Part shown: positions 37,801-46,795 of the stretch, piece after piece | How positions within the stretch are numbered: position 1 is the first letter of the stretch | Layout of the letters: the number at the start of each line of letters is the position of its first letter | Assembly: GCF_900104595.1 (NCBI RefSeq) | Contig: NZ_FNVY01000003.1 | Coordinates: 372,001 to 436,000 of the forward strand | DNA length: 64,000 nt | Reading direction: 5' to 3' | Source of the DNA: Enterococcus timonensis | GTDB lineage: Bacteria > Bacillota > Bacilli > Lactobacillales > Enterococcaceae | Position numbers and translations under genes: made by a program | The notes under the pieces: model-generated | Database searches by the model: none | Told to the model about the DNA's origin: nothing | Seen by the model: only the letters and a program-made list of their open reading frames with translations

Positions 37801-39096
37801 TTATTGATTCCAGGCGTCGTCTAGTTGTGCTTGGGAGTCTGATAATACTTGGTCAACATCTTGGCTTGGGTCAGCTAAGACTGTTTCCATAATGGTGCGG
37901 ATTTCGTTGTATGCAGGATCTGCATTTTCTACAACTGGGATAGAGAATAATTCTTTTGTTGCATCAGCCAAGATTGCTGGTGTTTTAATTGATTCAGAAT
38001 TTTTATAGTCGTCAGAGTTAATTACTGAGTCAACAATTGGCATGTAGCCAGTTTGGTTAGCCCAATATAATTGAACATCAGGTGTTGACAAATATTTCAT
38101 GAACAAGAAAGCAGCTGTTTTTTCGTCGCTAGATGCTGCATCGTACATGTAAACGTCGGTCCCTTGTTGGATATTAATTTTTTCAGGACGAGGAGCAACG
38201 CCATATTCAAATTTACCAGCTGTATCTTTTGCTACGAAACCTTCGCCAGCCATTGAGCCGATGAACATCGCTACTTGACCATTAGCAAATGGACCAGATA
38301 AATATTTATCAGAACCTGCAATCCGGAAGTAACCTTCTTTAACGCCGTCTGCATAGTAATGAGTGACTTCAGAAGATTCGTCAGAAGATAAATCTAAGTC
38401 TTTTGTTAATTCAACGCCTTTGTTTTCCATACCAATAGCGTAGTAGTTATTTAAAGAGTCAAAGCCGGCACCAACAACAGCGCCATCAGATTCTTCGTAA
38501 ATTGTTTGAGCAGCTTCTTTTAATTCGTCTAAAGTAGTTGGTACTTCAACGTTATATTCTTTAAGCATATCAGCATTGTAAACTAAAACTTCAGTTGATT
38601 TGTTAAAAGGGATACCGTATTGTGTTCCATCAATTTCAGCACCGGAGAGCAAGCTTTCTTTGATTTCTTCTTGGTCGCCCCAACCGATTGTTTCATTTTC
38701 GATATAAGGTTTTAAATCCACAAGCATGTCGTCTTGTGCTGCATTCCATAACCAACCTGGGTATGCTTGAGAAATAGTTGGTAAATCTTTTGGTGAAGGG
38801 AGGGTGGAATTAATTTTGGCTTGCAAATCACCATAAGAACTTTGGTTTTGCAATTCAATTTTAATATTTTCGTTTTCTTTCATGAAATCATCGGCGATTT
38901 TCGTCAATGCTTCTTCTTGCACACCGTTCATTGCGTGCCAAAACGATACCGTTGTACCTTCTTTGACCTCAGTTACGATCTCAGAGCTTTCGGAGCTGCC
39001 TCCATCAGAAGCATTGTCGTCGCCATTAGAACAAGCGGCCAAGGTTAAAGCAGAAGCTGTGACCAACATAACTGTAGCCCATTTTTTGAAATTCAT
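37801..39096 (-). CDS. ABC transporter substrate-binding lipoprotein (UgpB-like)
   Basis: The 431-residue protein has a lipoprotein signal (ALTLAACSNG) and an extracellular family 1 solute-binding fold (VSFWHAMNGVQEEALTKIADDFMKEN; GIPFNKSTEVLVYNADMLKEY). The N-terminal WHAMNGV region is characteristic of UgpB, the sn-glycerol-3-phosphate or glycerophosphodiester binding protein, but sugar substrates cannot be excluded. It is the promoter-distal gene of the operon, 11 bases after the MBL-fold gene, and is followed by two repeats and a terminator. Confidence 0.85.
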   Translation of the reverse strand: MNFKKWATVMLVTASALTLAACSNGDDNASDGGSSESSEIVTEVKEGTTVSFWHAMNGVQEEALTKIADDFMKENENIKIELQNQSSYGDLQAKINSTLPSPKDLPTISQAYPGWLWNAAQDDMLVDLKPYIENETIGWGDQEEIKESLLSGAEIDGTQYGIPFNKSTEVLVYNADMLKEYNVEVPTTLDELKEAAQTIYEESDGAVVGAGFDSLNNYYAIGMENKGVELTKDLDLSSDESSEVTHYYADGVKEGYFRIAGSDKYLSGPFANGQVAMFIGSMAGEGFVAKDTAGKFEYGVAPRPEKINIQQGTDVYMYDAASSDEKTAAFLFMKYLSTPDVQLYWANQTGYMPIVDSVINSDDYKNSESIKTPAILADATKELFSIPVVENADPAYNEIRTIMETVLADPSQDVDQVLSDSQAQLDDAWNQ

Positions 39097-39107
39097 TTTC
39101 TCTCTCC

Positions 39108-40391
39108 TTAAAAATGTATTTTTTGCCCGCGAACAGGCAGTATTCTTTCGCCAAACGGATTCTCCAATTTTTCTGGATGCAACGAATGGATAGGAACCAA
39201 AAGTTTAGGCTCGATAGCACTGACGATTTTATTTAAATCGCCTGGTGTCGCATGTCCCGAGCAAGACAGTCGGACAAATTCAATCCCCAGTTTTTCTAAT
39301 AAATCTATAAACTTCGCATACGCCGGATCAAAATCTCCCAGCGGTTCAGCGTCGGAGTGAATGTAGAGGGTATTATTTAATAAATTTTCAAAATCCTGTG
39401 TTACTTGCCAAAAGTATTTTTCCGGCTCCTTCAATAAACAATCATAGGCAACTTCAAGAGCGGGGTCAAGAGTAGATGGGGTAATTTGTCCCGGATTTAA
39501 GTAGTAATGTTCGTCTTTTTGCAAAAGTTCTTTTAGTAAAGCGGCCATATCAGCCGTTAACACGGTCGTCCGGGAAATTTTTTTGGCCATTTCTAAAAAG
39601 CGTAAAGGATTGGCTGGATAAGCGTTAAAAGTAATCGGCCGATCGGGATTATTTTTAACGAGGCGGGCCATGCGTTCAACCAGTTCCGTTTCTGAATCAC
39701 ATACTGATAAACTTTTTTCAGCTCGCTCCGGAAATGAAATACTGACGCCTTCAATCATTAAACAATCGGTGTGATACGCTTGCTGACAAAAATCCCAGAC
39801 ATTTTCTGGTTGTAAACCATGCAAACGCAAATCACCAGTGTAAGCCAATTTGGCAGTCGGTGTTGTAATAATTAAACCACAAGCGCCATATGCATCGTGA
39901 TCGACAGGCACAAGTTTGACTGAAATCTCCCCGACAGAAATTTCTGTTTGCGGAGCGACACCAATAATGTCACGGGTAAAATTATTTTCGTGTCCAGAAG
40001 CTGGCAATAAAAAGGTCCCGTTACGATTTAAAAGGGGCAAAATTTTAGCCGTCGCATCTAGGGCGTACAAAGGAATTTTAGCATCTAAATAATTAATCAT
40101 TTTCGTGTGGTCTAGATGAACATGAGAAATAAAAACGGCCGTGTTAATAAAATTTTCTTCATCGTGCTGACTACCGGCAAGTTTAGAATCATATAAGCCA
40201 GGCAGTTGAGGAATCAAACGATATTCTAGCAGTGTTTCAAGATCTTGATTGGGAAGAGGAATTTCAGGACGAAACTCGGTACCAAAGTCAAAGAAAACAT
40301 GCGCATTTTCATAAGCGACTTCAATAACCGTACCGCCGATGGTCATTACGCCACTATGGAAGGTGACTGTTGTTTTAGCCTTTGATGCCAT
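39108..40391 (-). CDS. Metallo-beta-lactamase-fold hydrolase with RNase J-like C-terminus
   Basis: The 427-residue protein has the MBL zinc motif SHVHLDHT, an aspartate in YTGDLRLHG, and a C-terminal CSGHATPGDLNKIVSAIEPKLLVPIHSLHPE block like that of RNase J and related beta-CASP enzymes. The region between may be a degenerate CASP-like insert. It lies inside a Ugp-like ABC transporter operon, overlapping the permease gene by 17 bases. Its role is therefore more likely hydrolysis of an imported phosphodiester or similar ester than RNA decay, but this is inference. Confidence 0.75.
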   Translation of the reverse strand: MASKAKTTVTFHSGVMTIGGTVIEVAYENAHVFFDFGTEFRPEIPLPNQDLETLLEYRLIPQLPGLYDSKLAGSQHDEENFINTAVFISHVHLDHTKMINYLDAKIPLYALDATAKILPLLNRNGTFLLPASGHENNFTRDIIGVAPQTEISVGEISVKLVPVDHDAYGACGLIITTPTAKLAYTGDLRLHGLQPENVWDFCQQAYHTDCLMIEGVSISFPERAEKSLSVCDSETELVERMARLVKNNPDRPITFNAYPANPLRFLEMAKKISRTTVLTADMAALLKELLQKDEHYYLNPGQITPSTLDPALEVAYDCLLKEPEKYFWQVTQDFENLLNNTLYIHSDAEPLGDFDPAYAKFIDLLEKLGIEFVRLSCSGHATPGDLNKIVSAIEPKLLVPIHSLHPEKLENPFGERILPVRGQKIHF

Positions 40392-41193
40392 CTTTAGCGA
40401 CCCCCCGAATAATTTCTTTTCTAAAGATCAAGTAAACAATTAAAATCGGAATCACAGTTAAAGTAGCGGCTGCTAATTGCAAATGAATATCTGAACCAGA
40501 TTCCGTTGCAAAAGCAGACAACCCGTTATTTAACAGACGCATTGATTTGTCATTAGTAACCAAAAGTGGCCACAAGAAAGAATTCCAGCTAGAAATAAAA
40601 GTCAAAATCCCCACGGTAGTTAAGGCTGGTTTGGACATGGGAATTAAAATTTTCCAAATATATTCTAAATCGCTAGCGCCATCAATTTTGGCAGCTTTGT
40701 AAAAAGTAGACGAAATTCCCCGCAAGTACGTATTTAAATAGTAAATATAAAAAATACTTGTTAAAAACGGAATAATAAGCGCCGTGTACGTATTTAATAA
40801 GCCGAGTTTAGAAATGGTATTGTAATTGGTGAAAATAATCGATTCGTAAGGCACCATCAATAAGGAAACCATCACCGCTAAAACGACATTTTTAAATTTG
40901 AAATTCAAGCTAGTAAGGGCAAATGAAGCGAGAGTCGAAGTAATTAAAGTGGCAATGGTTGTCACCGCCGAAACAAATACGGTATTGATAAAATATTGTA
41001 AGAAAGGTGATTTGGCAAAAACTTGCGCATAGTTTACCCATTGAAATTCCGCCGGCAGAATTGTTGGCGGGATGCTAGTGGCCTCGCTATATGTCATCAG
41101 TCCGGCTAAGACCATGTAAATAAAAGGAAATAGCGTCGCAATGGCAAAAATAATTAGAAACAAGTAGCAAATAATATTAATGACTCTTTTCAT
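40375..41193 (-). CDS. ABC transporter permease (UgpE-like)
   Basis: The 272-residue protein has six membrane helices and the binding-protein-dependent permease EAA-type loop (YKAAKIDGASDLEYIWKILIPMSKPAL). It forms the channel with the UgpA-like subunit encoded upstream (one base between the genes). The N-terminal ATLFPFIYMVLAGLMTYSEA is typical of the MalG/UgpE group. Confidence 0.9.
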   Translation of the reverse strand: MKRVINIICYLFLIIFAIATLFPFIYMVLAGLMTYSEATSIPPTILPAEFQWVNYAQVFAKSPFLQYFINTVFVSAVTTIATLITSTLASFALTSLNFKFKNVVLAVMVSLLMVPYESIIFTNYNTISKLGLLNTYTALIIPFLTSIFYIYYLNTYLRGISSTFYKAAKIDGASDLEYIWKILIPMSKPALTTVGILTFISSWNSFLWPLLVTNDKSMRLLNNGLSAFATESGSDIHLQLAAATLTVIPILIVYLIFRKEIIRGVAKDGIKG

Positions 41194-41194
41194 T

Positions 41195-42079
41195 TTAACG
41201 ATTCCCCACTTTCTTCATGATTTTATTTTGAATGAAGGTAATAATTAAAATGACAATAAACAAGATGACAGTGGCAGCCATAGCAATGCCGGGACGGCCA
41301 GCCACGTGGAATTTATCGTAAATGTAGTACACAGCAGTAGTAGCTGATTTGGCCAGACCTGGTTGACCGCCAAACAAAGCGTAAACTTGCGTGTAAACTT
41401 TAAACGAAGAAATCACATTGACTAATAGTAAAAAAGTAATGGTGGGTACTAATTCGGGGAAAGTAATCCGCCGAAAAATTTCCCAGTTGGTGGCGCCAAA
41501 CATTTTAGCAATTTTAAAATGCTCGGAGTCGATATTTCGAAATCCGGAAAGCAAAATAATAATATTAAAGGCAAGTCCTGACCAAATCCCGAAAATAATT
41601 AAGGTGGTCATGGACATATGAATATTATCCAGCCAATTAATCGGTCCAATGCCGATAAAGCCCAACAAATAGTTGATTAGCCCGTAAGAACCGTTAAAGA
41701 AATAACGGAAAACAATCCCAATAGCAATCGTACTTGTCACATAAGGCATGAAGAAAATGGTTTCAAAAAAACTTTTATGTTTCACTTTTTCAAAAATAAT
41801 CCAAGAAATCAATAAGGAAATCACTAAACCAATCGGTACAACTGTAAAAGCAAAAAGCGCCGTGTTGCGTAACGCCTTATAAAAAACCGGATCCGTTAAG
41901 ACCGTACGATAATTATCGATACCGGTAAAACTTTGACGAATCAGTGACCCTTTTTGAAAAGACATATATAAGGAACGAAACAGCGGATAAATACTAAAAA
42001 TAAGGACGACCACTAAAGCAGGCAGAAGGAAGAACCAAGCTTTTGGTTGGTTTTCTGGGTTGTAATTTTTTTTCAGCAT
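41195..42079 (-). CDS. ABC transporter permease (UgpA-like)
   Basis: The 294-residue protein has six membrane helices and the EAA-type loop with FKIAKMFGATNWEIFRRITFPELVPT. It belongs to the MalF/UgpA group (FLLPALVVVLIFSIYPLFRSLYMSF). The start ATG shares its A with the stop codon of the ATPase gene (TAATG), a sign of tight translational coupling. Confidence 0.9.
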   Translation of the reverse strand: MLKKNYNPENQPKAWFFLLPALVVVLIFSIYPLFRSLYMSFQKGSLIRQSFTGIDNYRTVLTDPVFYKALRNTALFAFTVVPIGLVISLLISWIIFEKVKHKSFFETIFFMPYVTSTIAIGIVFRYFFNGSYGLINYLLGFIGIGPINWLDNIHMSMTTLIIFGIWSGLAFNIIILLSGFRNIDSEHFKIAKMFGATNWEIFRRITFPELVPTITFLLLVNVISSFKVYTQVYALFGGQPGLAKSATTAVYYIYDKFHVAGRPGIAMAATVILFIVILIITFIQNKIMKKVGNR

Positions 42080-43155
42080 TAGTAAATCCTCTCGCCGGAT
42101 TCTTTAAAGATGAAGGCTTTATGGTAAGCAAAATCAAAATGCAAGTGGGCTCCTTCTTCGATTTGATCTTCCACTTTAACAATTGATTTCAAATGCTCGC
42201 TACCCACATCAAATTTCAAAATCCGTTCGCGCCCGATAAGTTCCACGCCATCGATATCAGCGGAAAAGGCACCGTCACCTGCCTCGACTGGTAACACATC
42301 TTCAGGCCGAATCCCTAAGAAATATTTTCCTTCAGGCATCGTATCTTTAAAACGATCAGAGACAAAACGTTCATTTGGTACGCTAAATGTTTCGTAATGC
42401 ATCGTGCCATTTTTCACTTCAACAGGTAAAATATTAATAATCGGGTTACCAATAAATTGAGCAACGAAAAGATTCGCCGGTTCTAAATATAAATTTTGCG
42501 GATCGTCATTTTGTTGAATAATGCCTTCGTTAAGTAAAATAATTTTATCAGAGATGGATAAAGCTTCTTCTTGGTCATGGGTAACAAAAATCGTCGTAAT
42601 GCCAACTTCTTTTACTAAACGACGAATTTCTTCTCGAATTCTCAAACGCAAACGCGCATCCAAGTTCGATAAAGGTTCATCAAGTAAAAGTACTTGCGGA
42701 TTTTGGACTAAAGCCCGAGTAATAGCAACCCGTTGTTGTTGTCCACCAGATAATGTACCTGGTTTTTTATCCTTTAAATCTTCGATGTTGGTGAGTTTCA
42801 TATATTTTTCGGCGATGGCAGCCGCTTCTTGTTTGGGCATTTTTTTTGCGCCAACCGTCAGCGGGAACATGACATTTTGAAAAACCGTCATGTGTGGATA
42901 GAGGGCATAGTTTTGAAAAACAAACCCAATGTTACGATCTTTTGGTTCTGTTTTGACGATCGACTGACCGGCAAAAGCAATATCGCCACTCGTTGGCGTC
43001 AAAAGTCCGGCGATTAAATTCAAAATAGTGGATTTCCCACAGCCGGATGGACCTAACAAACAAACTAAATCTCCTTTTTCGATGTTGAAATTCACAGATT
43101 TCAACGCTTCAAAGCCATTTTCGTAGACTTTCTTCAGATTCGTTACTTCAATCAT
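42079..43155 (-). CDS. ABC transporter ATP-binding protein (UgpC/MsmX-like)
   Basis: The 358-residue ATPase has Walker A GPSGCGKST, signature LSGGQQQRVA, Walker B LLLDEPLSNLDA, an H-loop at FVTHDQEEA and a C-terminal TOBE-type regulatory domain (FLGIRPEDVLP...VELIGRERILKFDVG) typical of the CUT1 sugar/glycerophosphate importers. It is the first gene of the operon, preceded by a GGGGTTG site and a -10 box. Confidence 0.92.
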   Translation of the reverse strand: MIEVTNLKKVYENGFEALKSVNFNIEKGDLVCLLGPSGCGKSTILNLIAGLLTPTSGDIAFAGQSIVKTEPKDRNIGFVFQNYALYPHMTVFQNVMFPLTVGAKKMPKQEAAAIAEKYMKLTNIEDLKDKKPGTLSGGQQQRVAITRALVQNPQVLLLDEPLSNLDARLRLRIREEIRRLVKEVGITTIFVTHDQEEALSISDKIILLNEGIIQQNDDPQNLYLEPANLFVAQFIGNPIINILPVEVKNGTMHYETFSVPNERFVSDRFKDTMPEGKYFLGIRPEDVLPVEAGDGAFSADIDGVELIGRERILKFDVGSEHLKSIVKVEDQIEEGAHLHFDFAYHKAFIFKESGERIY

Positions 43156-43199
43156 ACGACAACCCCATATTTTAGATTTTTTGACAAATGTCCACCCAT

Positions 43200-43205
43200 A
43201 TTATA
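43200..43205 (-). promoter_or_regulatory. -10 box of the ugp-like operon
   Basis: A perfect TATAAT on the minus strand lies 45 bases before the ATPase start. No clear -35 is visible. Confidence 0.5.
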
Positions 43206-43311
43206 GCTTAAGATTTTCTAAATTTCTTCATAAAATCGCCGAAAATTAATTTTCTTTGCTAATTTTTACCGAAGACTCATTTTACAAAAAAAACACCGTT
43301 AAAAAAATTAC

Positions 43312-43347
43312 AAAAAAGGAGCTTTTCCTTAAAAAGAAAAAGCTCCT
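43312..43347 (-). terminator. Terminator after the 43.5-kb gene pair
   Basis: AGGAGCTTTTTC and GAAAAGCTCCT arms on the minus strand are followed by T6. It lies beyond repeat copy 5. Confidence 0.85.
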
Positions 43348-43362
43348 ACATATCCTAGTTAT

Positions 43363-43473
43363 CGGTGTTCAAAAGGTAGCGTCTAGAGAAATAGATAAAA
43401 TGCCTTCTGACAGGCAAGCTGTCATCCACCATTTTTCTAATTTCTTACGACGCTTTACACCTTTTTCACATCC
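43363..43473 (-). repeat. Modular palindromic 3'-UTR repeat, copy 5 (core type B)
   Basis: On the minus strand it begins GGATGTGAAAAAGG, its first base being the G of the TAG stop of the upstream gene, and ends TTGAACACCG. The core GGTGGATGACAGCTTGCC then TCAGAAGGCATTTT is shared with copy 2b. Confidence 0.85.
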
Positions 43474-43892
43474 TAATACTTAAATTCGGGGACGGAAATG
43501 GTTTGTTTGGTTTCGTCAACAGAAAGGCCGGTCTTTTCTTCCCACCAATTTTTTAATTCACGTTCATAAGTAGAAGGGAAACTTTCGGCGAGTTGGAGCA
43601 ACGTTTTGTCATTTAGCGTGGCGTAAGGGTAGCTCATGGAAATATTGTATTTCAATTCGGTTAACAATGAATAATATTGAAACATCATATAGTTGAGATC
43701 GTCTTCGTCTGCTTCACGGTACAAAACTTTCGGCGCCCGGTCCAACATGAAGCCAAAGCTGCGCATCATAAAAGTGAAAGCTTCCATATTTTCTTCGTCA
43801 ATTTCTTCCACTTCTTGCAAAAGGTGAATGTGTTGGGTGAGCGCTTCGGTCAAGTCGTGGCGCAAAATTTCTTTGTCAATTTTTTCAGTCAT
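43473..43892 (-). CDS. Conserved hypothetical protein, 139 residues
   Basis: An acidic, mostly helical cytoplasmic protein (MTEKIDKEILRHDLTEALTQHIHLLQEVEEIDEENMEAF; later SFPSTYERELKNWWEEKTGLSV). I do not recognise a family and no catalytic motif is apparent. ATG 43892 has AAAGGAGGCAG; the frame to 43976 overlaps the previous gene without a ribosome site. It is 62 bases downstream of the YueI-like gene and probably in one transcript with it. The TAG stop forms part of the first bases of repeat copy 5. Confidence 0.7.
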   Translation of the reverse strand: MTEKIDKEILRHDLTEALTQHIHLLQEVEEIDEENMEAFTFMMRSFGFMLDRAPKVLYREADEDDLNYMMFQYYSLLTELKYNISMSYPYATLNDKTLLQLAESFPSTYERELKNWWEEKTGLSVDETKQTISVPEFKY

Positions 43893-43954
43893 AAAAAATC
43901 TGCCTCCTTTAGGCAATTGATATATTTCAAAATTTTCATCAAGCTTAAAAAAGC

Positions 43955-44440
43955 TTAAGAAAATAAATTTGACCAAAAACTTTTTTTCTTTTCTTGCTCA
44001 GGTTCTTGTTCTTTTTTTGAATCGGCCGCCGGTGTGATGGCAGGAGCTGTGGATTGTTTTGCCGATTTTTTTGTTAAATCAATTTCGTCGACATTTTGCG
44101 CTTCAGAAAAGCTGTAAACAACACCGATGGGACTAGGATTTCGGGTATCTTGATCATTAACAAAAGTAAAAAGCACGTTGCAAGTTTGAGCTATTTCTAA
44201 TAATTTGTCCTGCAACGGTTCATCTATGGCGCCGTTAATTAGCAGTTTACCGCCGGGACGCTGAGAAATTTCATTTTTTAATTTTTCCAAATAAATCTCT
44301 TCGTCTAAAGCATCAATTGGCAACATAGCGACACAGCGCTCTTTAAAAGTGCCGAGAAATTGATGCTGCTCGTCGGGCTTTAGTAGTGGTGTTCCGGTCA
44401 AACTTTTTTGGGTCAGTCGTTTTTCTAAATCGTCAGTCAT
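43955..44440 (-). CDS. DUF1694 (YueI-like) protein
   Basis: The 161-residue protein matches the YueI/DUF1694 family: LEKRLTQKSLTGTPLLKPDEQHQFLGTFKERC, then a Rossmann-like core (KLLINGAIDEPLQDKLLEIAQTCNVLFTFVND) that recalls ribosomal L7Ae-type folds. The last 45 residues are charged and low-complexity (KKEQEPEQEKKKSFW). Function unknown. ATG 44440 with AAAGGAAG is the start. The promoter is probably the TATAAT on the minus strand at 44481–44486. Confidence 0.78.
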   Translation of the reverse strand: MTDDLEKRLTQKSLTGTPLLKPDEQHQFLGTFKERCVAMLPIDALDEEIYLEKLKNEISQRPGGKLLINGAIDEPLQDKLLEIAQTCNVLFTFVNDQDTRNPSPIGVVYSFSEAQNVDEIDLTKKSAKQSTAPAITPAADSKKEQEPEQEKKKSFWSNLFS

Positions 44441-44480
44441 AGCCGCACTTCCTTTATGGTTATTCGCTGATTTCAAGTTC

Positions 44481-44532
44481 ATTATAGCACAATCCTCAAA
44501 TATTTTTAGTAGCGAAACTTTTTTGCTATACT
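44481..44532. promoter_or_regulatory. Divergent promoters for the YueI-like and acetyltransferase genes
   Basis: The minus strand has TGCTATAAT (TATAAT at 44481–44486) and the plus strand TTGCTATACT (TATACT at 44527–44532). Both carry the TG of an extended -10 and neither has a clear -35. Confidence 0.55.
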
Positions 44533-44556
44533 TGAAAAATGAAAGAAGGTTTAACG

Positions 44557-45126
44557 ATGGAAATACTTTTAAATAATGAAAAATTAAACTTACTAATTGC
44601 TGAAAATGCCCGCCTGGAGACAAGCCGATTAATCTTGCGCCCGATAACTTTAGCAGACGTGCCGGCCATTTTTAATTATGGAAGCAAACCAAGCAATACC
44701 CGCTATGTTTTTCCGATGTATCACAATATTGAAGAAACTAAATTAGGGGTCGCCAATTATTTTATAAAAGAGCCCCTAGGAAAATATGCCTTGGAATTAA
44801 AAGAAACTGGGGAAATGATTGGATCAATCGAACTGCGAATCAATGGCATCTCAGGAGAAATGGGGTACGTTTTAAATGAAGATTTCTGGGGTAAAGGACT
44901 GATGTCAGAAGCCGCGGAAGCTTTATTAATATTAGGTTTTGAAACTTTAAAACTGCCTCATATGTGTGCCGACTGCTTAAAGGAAAATATTCCTTCTCAA
45001 ACAGTGATGAAAAAAATCGGTATGACCTTAGAAGCCGAAATTCCGAATGAGCGTATTTTTGAAGGGGAGCTAGCGACGAGTTTGCAATTTGGTATTACTA
45101 AGGAGAAATATTTTGGCAGAAAATAA
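44557..45126 (+). CDS. GNAT family N-acetyltransferase (RimJ/RimL-like)
   Basis: The 189-residue protein has the acyltransferase fold of the RimJ/RimL group: LETSRLILRPITLADVPAIF, MIGSIELRI, then GEMGYVLNEDFWGKGLMSEAAEALLILGFETL (acetyl-CoA site) and NIPSQTVMKKIGM. The substrate is not predictable. ATG 44557 is preceded by AGAAGG; an upstream ATG at 44539 lies within that ribosome site. It overlaps the next gene by 14 bases. Confidence 0.88.
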   Translation: MEILLNNEKLNLLIAENARLETSRLILRPITLADVPAIFNYGSKPSNTRYVFPMYHNIEETKLGVANYFIKEPLGKYALELKETGEMIGSIELRINGISGEMGYVLNEDFWGKGLMSEAAEALLILGFETLKLPHMCADCLKENIPSQTVMKKIGMTLEAEIPNERIFEGELATSLQFGITKEKYFGRK

Positions 45127-45754
45127 ATTAATGGCAAAAACTAACGAAGTAACTTTTACTGACGAAGATTTTGCCGTTTTTCAAGTGCCTGGTTTAGAAG
45201 CACGAATGGATTTGATTCGCGCGAAGTTGCAACCAAAATTTTTATTATTAGGCGCAGAAATTATGCCGATTGTTCAACCAGCTTCCACTAAGCCGCTGTA
45301 TTTACACATCGCCAAACATCAACGCCGGACCGTTTATCCACCAGACACTACCTTGCTAGCCATATCCAATTCCAAACGCGGCTACAAAATGAGCGCACAT
45401 TTTCAATTGAGAATTGGCGGAAATGGAGTGGCGCTCCTCTTAAGTATTCTCGAGCAACCAAAACTAGAAGCTGAATACGCGCAGTCACTAAGGAAGAATA
45501 TCGAATTAATTAACCAGTTGCCAAAAGATTTTATCGTCTCCACGGATCACACGAAAAATAGTTTCCAACCACTGGCCGAAAATTTTTCTGCAGCACTGAA
45601 TCGCCTAACAACGATCAAAAAATCCGAACTAGAAATCGGTCGATTTATCACGCATAACGATCCTTTATGGCAAAATCCATCTGCTCGCCAAACATTTTTC
45701 CATGATACTTATCAGCAACTGGCAAAAATTTACAAAAATTTGCCGGGAAGCTAA
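45113..45754 (+). CDS. DUF1054 / UPF0637 family protein (YktB-like)
   Basis: The 213-residue protein ([56 protein letters not shown]) corresponds to the UPF0637 family of Bacilli. No catalytic residues are known to me. TTG 45113 has AAGGAG at good spacing and overlaps the acetyltransferase stop; ATG 45131 is a shorter alternative without a site. Confidence 0.8.
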   Translation: MAENKLMAKTNEVTFTDEDFAVFQVPGLEARMDLIRAKLQPKFLLLGAEIMPIVQPASTKPLYLHIAKHQRRTVYPPDTTLLAISNSKRGYKMSAHFQLRIGGNGVALLLSILEQPKLEAEYAQSLRKNIELINQLPKDFIVSTDHTKNSFQPLAENFSAALNRLTTIKKSELEIGRFITHNDPLWQNPSARQTFFHDTYQQLAKIYKNLPGS

Positions 45755-45772
45755 TTTTTTCGAGAATTTCCA

Positions 45773-45801
45773 TTGACAGAGAGTCGTTTTATCGGTATCA
45801 T
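45773..45801 (+). promoter_or_regulatory. Promoter of rplM–rpsI
   Basis: TTGACA (45773–45778), a 17-base spacer and TATCAT (45796–45801) form a near-consensus sigma-A promoter. Confidence 0.85.
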
Positions 45802-45804
45802 GTT

Positions 45805-45880
45805 AAATGGTATTGTTTGCCCCACAAAAGAGCCCCGGAAACTCAAATGTTTGTCAAACATCTAAACGAAAATTGGAGGA
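45805..45880 (+). ncRNA. Probable L13 ribosomal protein leader
   Basis: The untranslated leader of rplM contains the GCCCCACAAAAGAGCCCCGG stretch and a small hairpin (ATGTTTGTCAAACAT), recalling the L13 leader of Firmicutes, a structure thought to bind L13 and repress its own operon. The assignment is from position and partial motif only; a covariance-model search would decide. Confidence 0.5.
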
Positions 45881-45888
45881 AACAAAAC

Positions 45889-46332
45889 GTGCGTACAACA
45901 TATATGGCCAAAACTGGCGAAGTAAAACGTAACTGGTACGTAGTGGACGCGACTGACATCCCATTAGGACGTCTTTCATCAGTCGTTGCATCCGTACTAC
46001 GCGGTAAAAACAAACCAACCTTCACCCCTCACACTGACACGGGTGACTTTGTAATTGTCATTAACGCTGATAAAATCAAATTAACAGGTAACAAAGCAGA
46101 TGGAAAAATTTATTATCGTCATTCAAATTACCCAGGTGGATTAAAATCCGTTACTGCTGGTGAATTACGTGCTAAAAATTCTCGTCGCTTAATCGAAAAC
46201 TCAGTCAAAGGGATGCTTCCTAAAAACACTTTAGGTCGTCAACAATTGACGAAATTGCATGTCTACGGTGGCGCTGAACATAATCACGCTGCTCAACAAC
46301 CTGAAGTTTTAGATTTAACTAACCTAATTTAA
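45889..46332 (+). CDS. rplM: 50S ribosomal protein L13
   Basis: The 147-residue protein ([49 protein letters not shown]) is full-length L13, an early assembly protein of the large subunit. GTG 45889 after TTGGAGGAAAC gives the standard N-terminus; the frame to 45817 reads through the leader. It is cotranscribed with rpsI 13 bases downstream. Confidence 0.98.
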   Translation: MRTTYMAKTGEVKRNWYVVDATDIPLGRLSSVVASVLRGKNKPTFTPHTDTGDFVIVINADKIKLTGNKADGKIYYRHSNYPGGLKSVTAGELRAKNSRRLIENSVKGMLPKNTLGRQQLTKLHVYGGAEHNHAAQQPEVLDLTNLI

Positions 46333-46345
46333 GGAGGGAATTATT

Positions 46346-46738
46346 TTGGCACAAGTTCAATATATCGGCACAGGCCGTCGTAAAACTTCTGTAGCACGTG
46401 TACGCCTAGTACCCGGCACAGGAAAAATTACTGTTAACAAAAAAGATGTTGAAGAATACATCCCACATGCTGATTTACGCGAAGTAATCAACCAACCATT
46501 TGGCGTGACTGAAACTAAAGGCGCATATGATGTCTTAGTGAACGTTGACGGTGGAGGATATTCAGGTCAAGCCGGCGCAATCCGTCATGGTATCGCCCGC
46601 GCTTTGCTAGAAGTTGATCCTGACTTCCGTCTAGCTTTGAAACGCGCTGGTTTATTAACACGTGATGCTCGTATGGTAGAACGTAAAAAACCAGGTCTTA
46701 AAAAAGCTCGTAAAGCAAGCCAATTCTCAAAACGTTAA
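46346..46738 (+). CDS. rpsI: 30S ribosomal protein S9
   Basis: The 130-residue protein ([20 protein letters not shown]; ending [12 protein letters not shown]) is complete. S9 contacts P-site tRNA through its C-terminal arginine. TTG 46346 follows AAGGAGGG. The last four sense codons and stop lie in the 16-bp attachment core of the adjacent mobile element, so integration preserved the coding sequence but displaced the native terminator by 7.9 kb (now at 54622). Confidence 0.98.
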   Translation: MAQVQYIGTGRRKTSVARVRLVPGTGKITVNKKDVEEYIPHADLREVINQPFGVTETKGAYDVLVNVDGGGYSGQAGAIRHGIARALLEVDPDFRLALKRAGLLTRDARMVERKKPGLKKARKASQFSKR

Positions 46739-46739
46739 T
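46724..46739 (+). repeat. attL core (direct repeat, left copy)
   Basis: TTCTCAAAACGTTAAT spans the last four codons and stop of rpsI plus one base. An identical copy lies at 54584–54599; the sequences diverge immediately on both sides. Confidence 0.9.
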
Positions 46740-46776
46740 CAATTCCTTATTGTATCAACGTTTACAAGAATTTTTT

Positions 46777-46795
46777 GGTTCAAGTTGGTTCAAAT
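46777..46795 (+). repeat. Integrase arm-type direct repeats, left end
   Basis: GGTTCAAGTTGGTTCAAAT contains two copies of TGGTTCAA-like sequence. A near-identical block lies at 54454–54472 in the same orientation near the right end, as expected for arm-binding sites of a Tn916-type integrase. Confidence 0.7.
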
